Shown: in pieces, positions 6,096 to 7,238 of the stretch
Layout: each line of letters begins with the position of its first letter
How positions within the stretch are numbered: position 1 is the first letter of the stretch
From: JBFHER01 sp041584055
GTDB lineage: Bacteria > Bacteroidota > Bacteroidia > Bacteroidales > UBA5342
DNA: 7,238 bases
Direction of reading: 5' to 3'
NCBI GenBank assembly: GCA_041584055.1
Contig: JBFHER010000190.1
Span: 1-7,238 of the forward strand
Position numbers and translations under genes: made by a program
Notes under the pieces: generated by a model
What the model was told of the DNA's origin: nothing
Databases searched by the model: none
The model's input: the letters and a program-made list of their open reading frames with translations, nothing else

Positions 6096-7238
6096 ATGCA
6101 ACAATTAATAGATCGCTTTTTAGACTATGTGAAGCAAGATACTCAGTCGGATCCAGAAACAGGACTGACACCCAGTACTCCCGGACAATTTGCTTTTGCA
6201 CAGAAACTTAAGAAAGAATTAATCGCAATTGGACTGGTTGATGTTGATTTGGATGAGAATGGTTATGTGATGGCCACCCTTCCTTCAAATATTGAGAAAG
6301 ATGTGCCAACCATTGGCTTTATTGCACATATGGACACCAGTCCCGATTTGAGTGGCAAGCATGTAAAACCAAGAATTGTTAAGAACTATGATGGGCAGGA
6401 CATTCCTTTAAATGACGAAGGCGTAATACTTAAAACAGTGGATTTCCCTGAAATATTAGATTATGTTGGACAGGATATTGTTGTTACCAACGGCAAAACA
6501 CTGCTTGGCGCTGATGATAAAGCAGGACTTTCGGAAATTGTCACTGCTATGGAGTATTTGATTCGTCATCCTGAGTTAAAACATGGAAAGATTAGAGTTG
6601 GCTTCACGCCTGATGAAGAAATCGGTGCAGGAGCAGATCATTTTAATGTTGAGAAATTTGGTGCTGAGTGGGCTTATACCATCGATGGAGGACAGATAGG
6701 GGAGCTGGAATTTGAAAATTTTAATGCGGCAGGCGCCACCATTAGCTTTTTTGGCCGCAATGTCCATCCCGGCTATGCAAAACACAAGATGCGCAACTCC
6801 ATTCGAATTGCCAATCAATTTATCTCATTGTTGTCACGCTTTCAAACGCCTGAGCATACCGAAAAATACGAAGGGTTCTTTCACCTGATGTCCATGAATG
6901 GCACTGTTGAAAAAACAAATCTTCAGTACATCATCCGCGATCACGACATGAAACGTTTTATCGAGCGAAAAAAGGAGATGGAACATTTGGTGAACAAGAT
7001 CAACAACGAGTTTGGCGAAGGGACCTGCACCATTGATATGAAAGACCAGTACTACAACATGCGCGAAAAAATAGAGCCTGTGATGCACATTGTTGATATT
7101 GCTGAGCAAGCCATGAAGAATGCCGGAGTGAAACCTCTTATTAAACCAATTCGTGGTGGAACAGATGGCGCACGTTTATCTTACATGGGTCTGCCTTGTC
7201 CGAATATTTTTGGTGGTGGACATAATTTCCACGGCCGC
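6096..7238 (+). CDS. pepT: Peptidase T (tripeptide aminopeptidase), C-terminus beyond window
   Basis: Cytoplasmic di-zinc aminopeptidase of family M20 that removes the N-terminal residue from tripeptides. The frame is open for 381 codons to the right edge. E. coli PepT has about 408 residues, so only the last 25-30 are missing. Start: ATG at 6096 is the first in-frame ATG after a TGA at 6069-6071, and MQQLIDRFLDYVKQDTQS aligns with the family N-terminus. Metal and catalytic residues seen: His78 and Asp80 (AHMDTSPD), bridging Asp140 (GADDKAG), Glu174/Glu175 (TPDEE), Asp197 (TIDGG), and His379 (NFHG) at the very end. NVHPG (222-226) begins the dimerisation domain, and YYNMRE (319-324) and KPIRGGTDGARLS (350-362) are family blocks. 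It is divergent from the symporter gene. All zinc ligands are present, so the visible part looks functional. Confidence 0.97.
   Translation, partial: MQQLIDRFLDYVKQDTQSDPETGLTPSTPGQFAFAQKLKKELIAIGLVDVDLDENGYVMATLPSNIEKDVPTIGFIAHMDTSPDLSGKHVKPRIVKNYDGQDIPLNDEGVILKTVDFPEILDYVGQDIVVTNGKTLLGADDKAGLSEIVTAMEYLIRHPELKHGKIRVGFTPDEEIGAGADHFNVEKFGAEWAYTIDGGQIGELEFENFNAAGATISFFGRNVHPGYAKHKMRNSIRIANQFISLLSRFQTPEHTEKYEGFFHLMSMNGTVEKTNLQYIIRDHDMKRFIERKKEMEHLVNKINNEFGEGTCTIDMKDQYYNMREKIEPVMHIVDIAEQAMKNAGVKPLIKPIRGGTDGARLSYMGLPCPNIFGGGHNFHGR

Noticed and set aside
6576..7109. Two open frames of 80 and 91 codons on the minus strand (6576-6818 and 6834-7109)
   Set aside because: They lie wholly antisense to pepT, whose frame shows continuous family conservation, and their products have no recognisable features.
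7230..7238. The CGGCCGC end resembling a restriction-site or vector junction
   Set aside because: These bases encode the expected His-Gly-Arg stretch of peptidase T, so the end is explained as an ordinary cut within the gene.

Overview
The window looks like chromosomal DNA from a member of the Bacteroidota. The evidence is a PorP/SprF-family outer-membrane protein, a secreted protein with a type IX secretion (T9SS) type-B-like C-terminal domain, AT-rich spacers, no clear Shine-Dalgarno sequences, and several TAnnTTTG motifs typical of -7 promoter elements in this phylum. The genus cannot be fixed from the sequence. I see no insertion sequence, phage gene, CRISPR array, tRNA or rRNA.

Layout, left to right. 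Positions 1-2297 (minus strand) hold a tight surface-protein cluster. It is transcribed from a T9SS-type secreted protein (2297-987), across a 3-base gap, into a PorP/SprF-like protein (983-48), and apparently into a third exported protein that begins at 35 and leaves the window. A strong intrinsic terminator (2484-2513) separates this cluster from purA (adenylosuccinate synthetase, 3792-2527). Upstream of purA on the same strand are a Fur-family metalloregulator (4460-4005) and a dicarboxylate/glutamate:cation symporter (5837-4626). On the plus strand, divergent from the symporter, peptidase T (pepT) starts at 6096 and runs off the right edge after 381 codons. No coding sequence of comparable strength was found in the spacers, the longest of which is 258 bases (5838-6095).

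How the genes may work together. The secreted protein and its PorP/SprF partner most likely form a dedicated surface module like the known SprB-SprF pairing: T9SS exports the protein and the PorP-like protein holds or helps export it. The symporter and peptidase T share a divergent spacer and could both serve use of peptides and acidic amino acids. fur and purA are co-directional neighbours with separate roles, metal homeostasis and AMP synthesis. The most useful non-coding signals are a 19-bp Fur-box-like inverted repeat upstream of fur, a nested AT-rich palindrome directly upstream of the candidate promoter of the surface cluster, and an inverted repeat between fur and purA. The main point of novelty is the uncharacterised cargo/PorP pair with its degenerate sorting domain. 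The other genes are ordinary housekeeping or transport genes.
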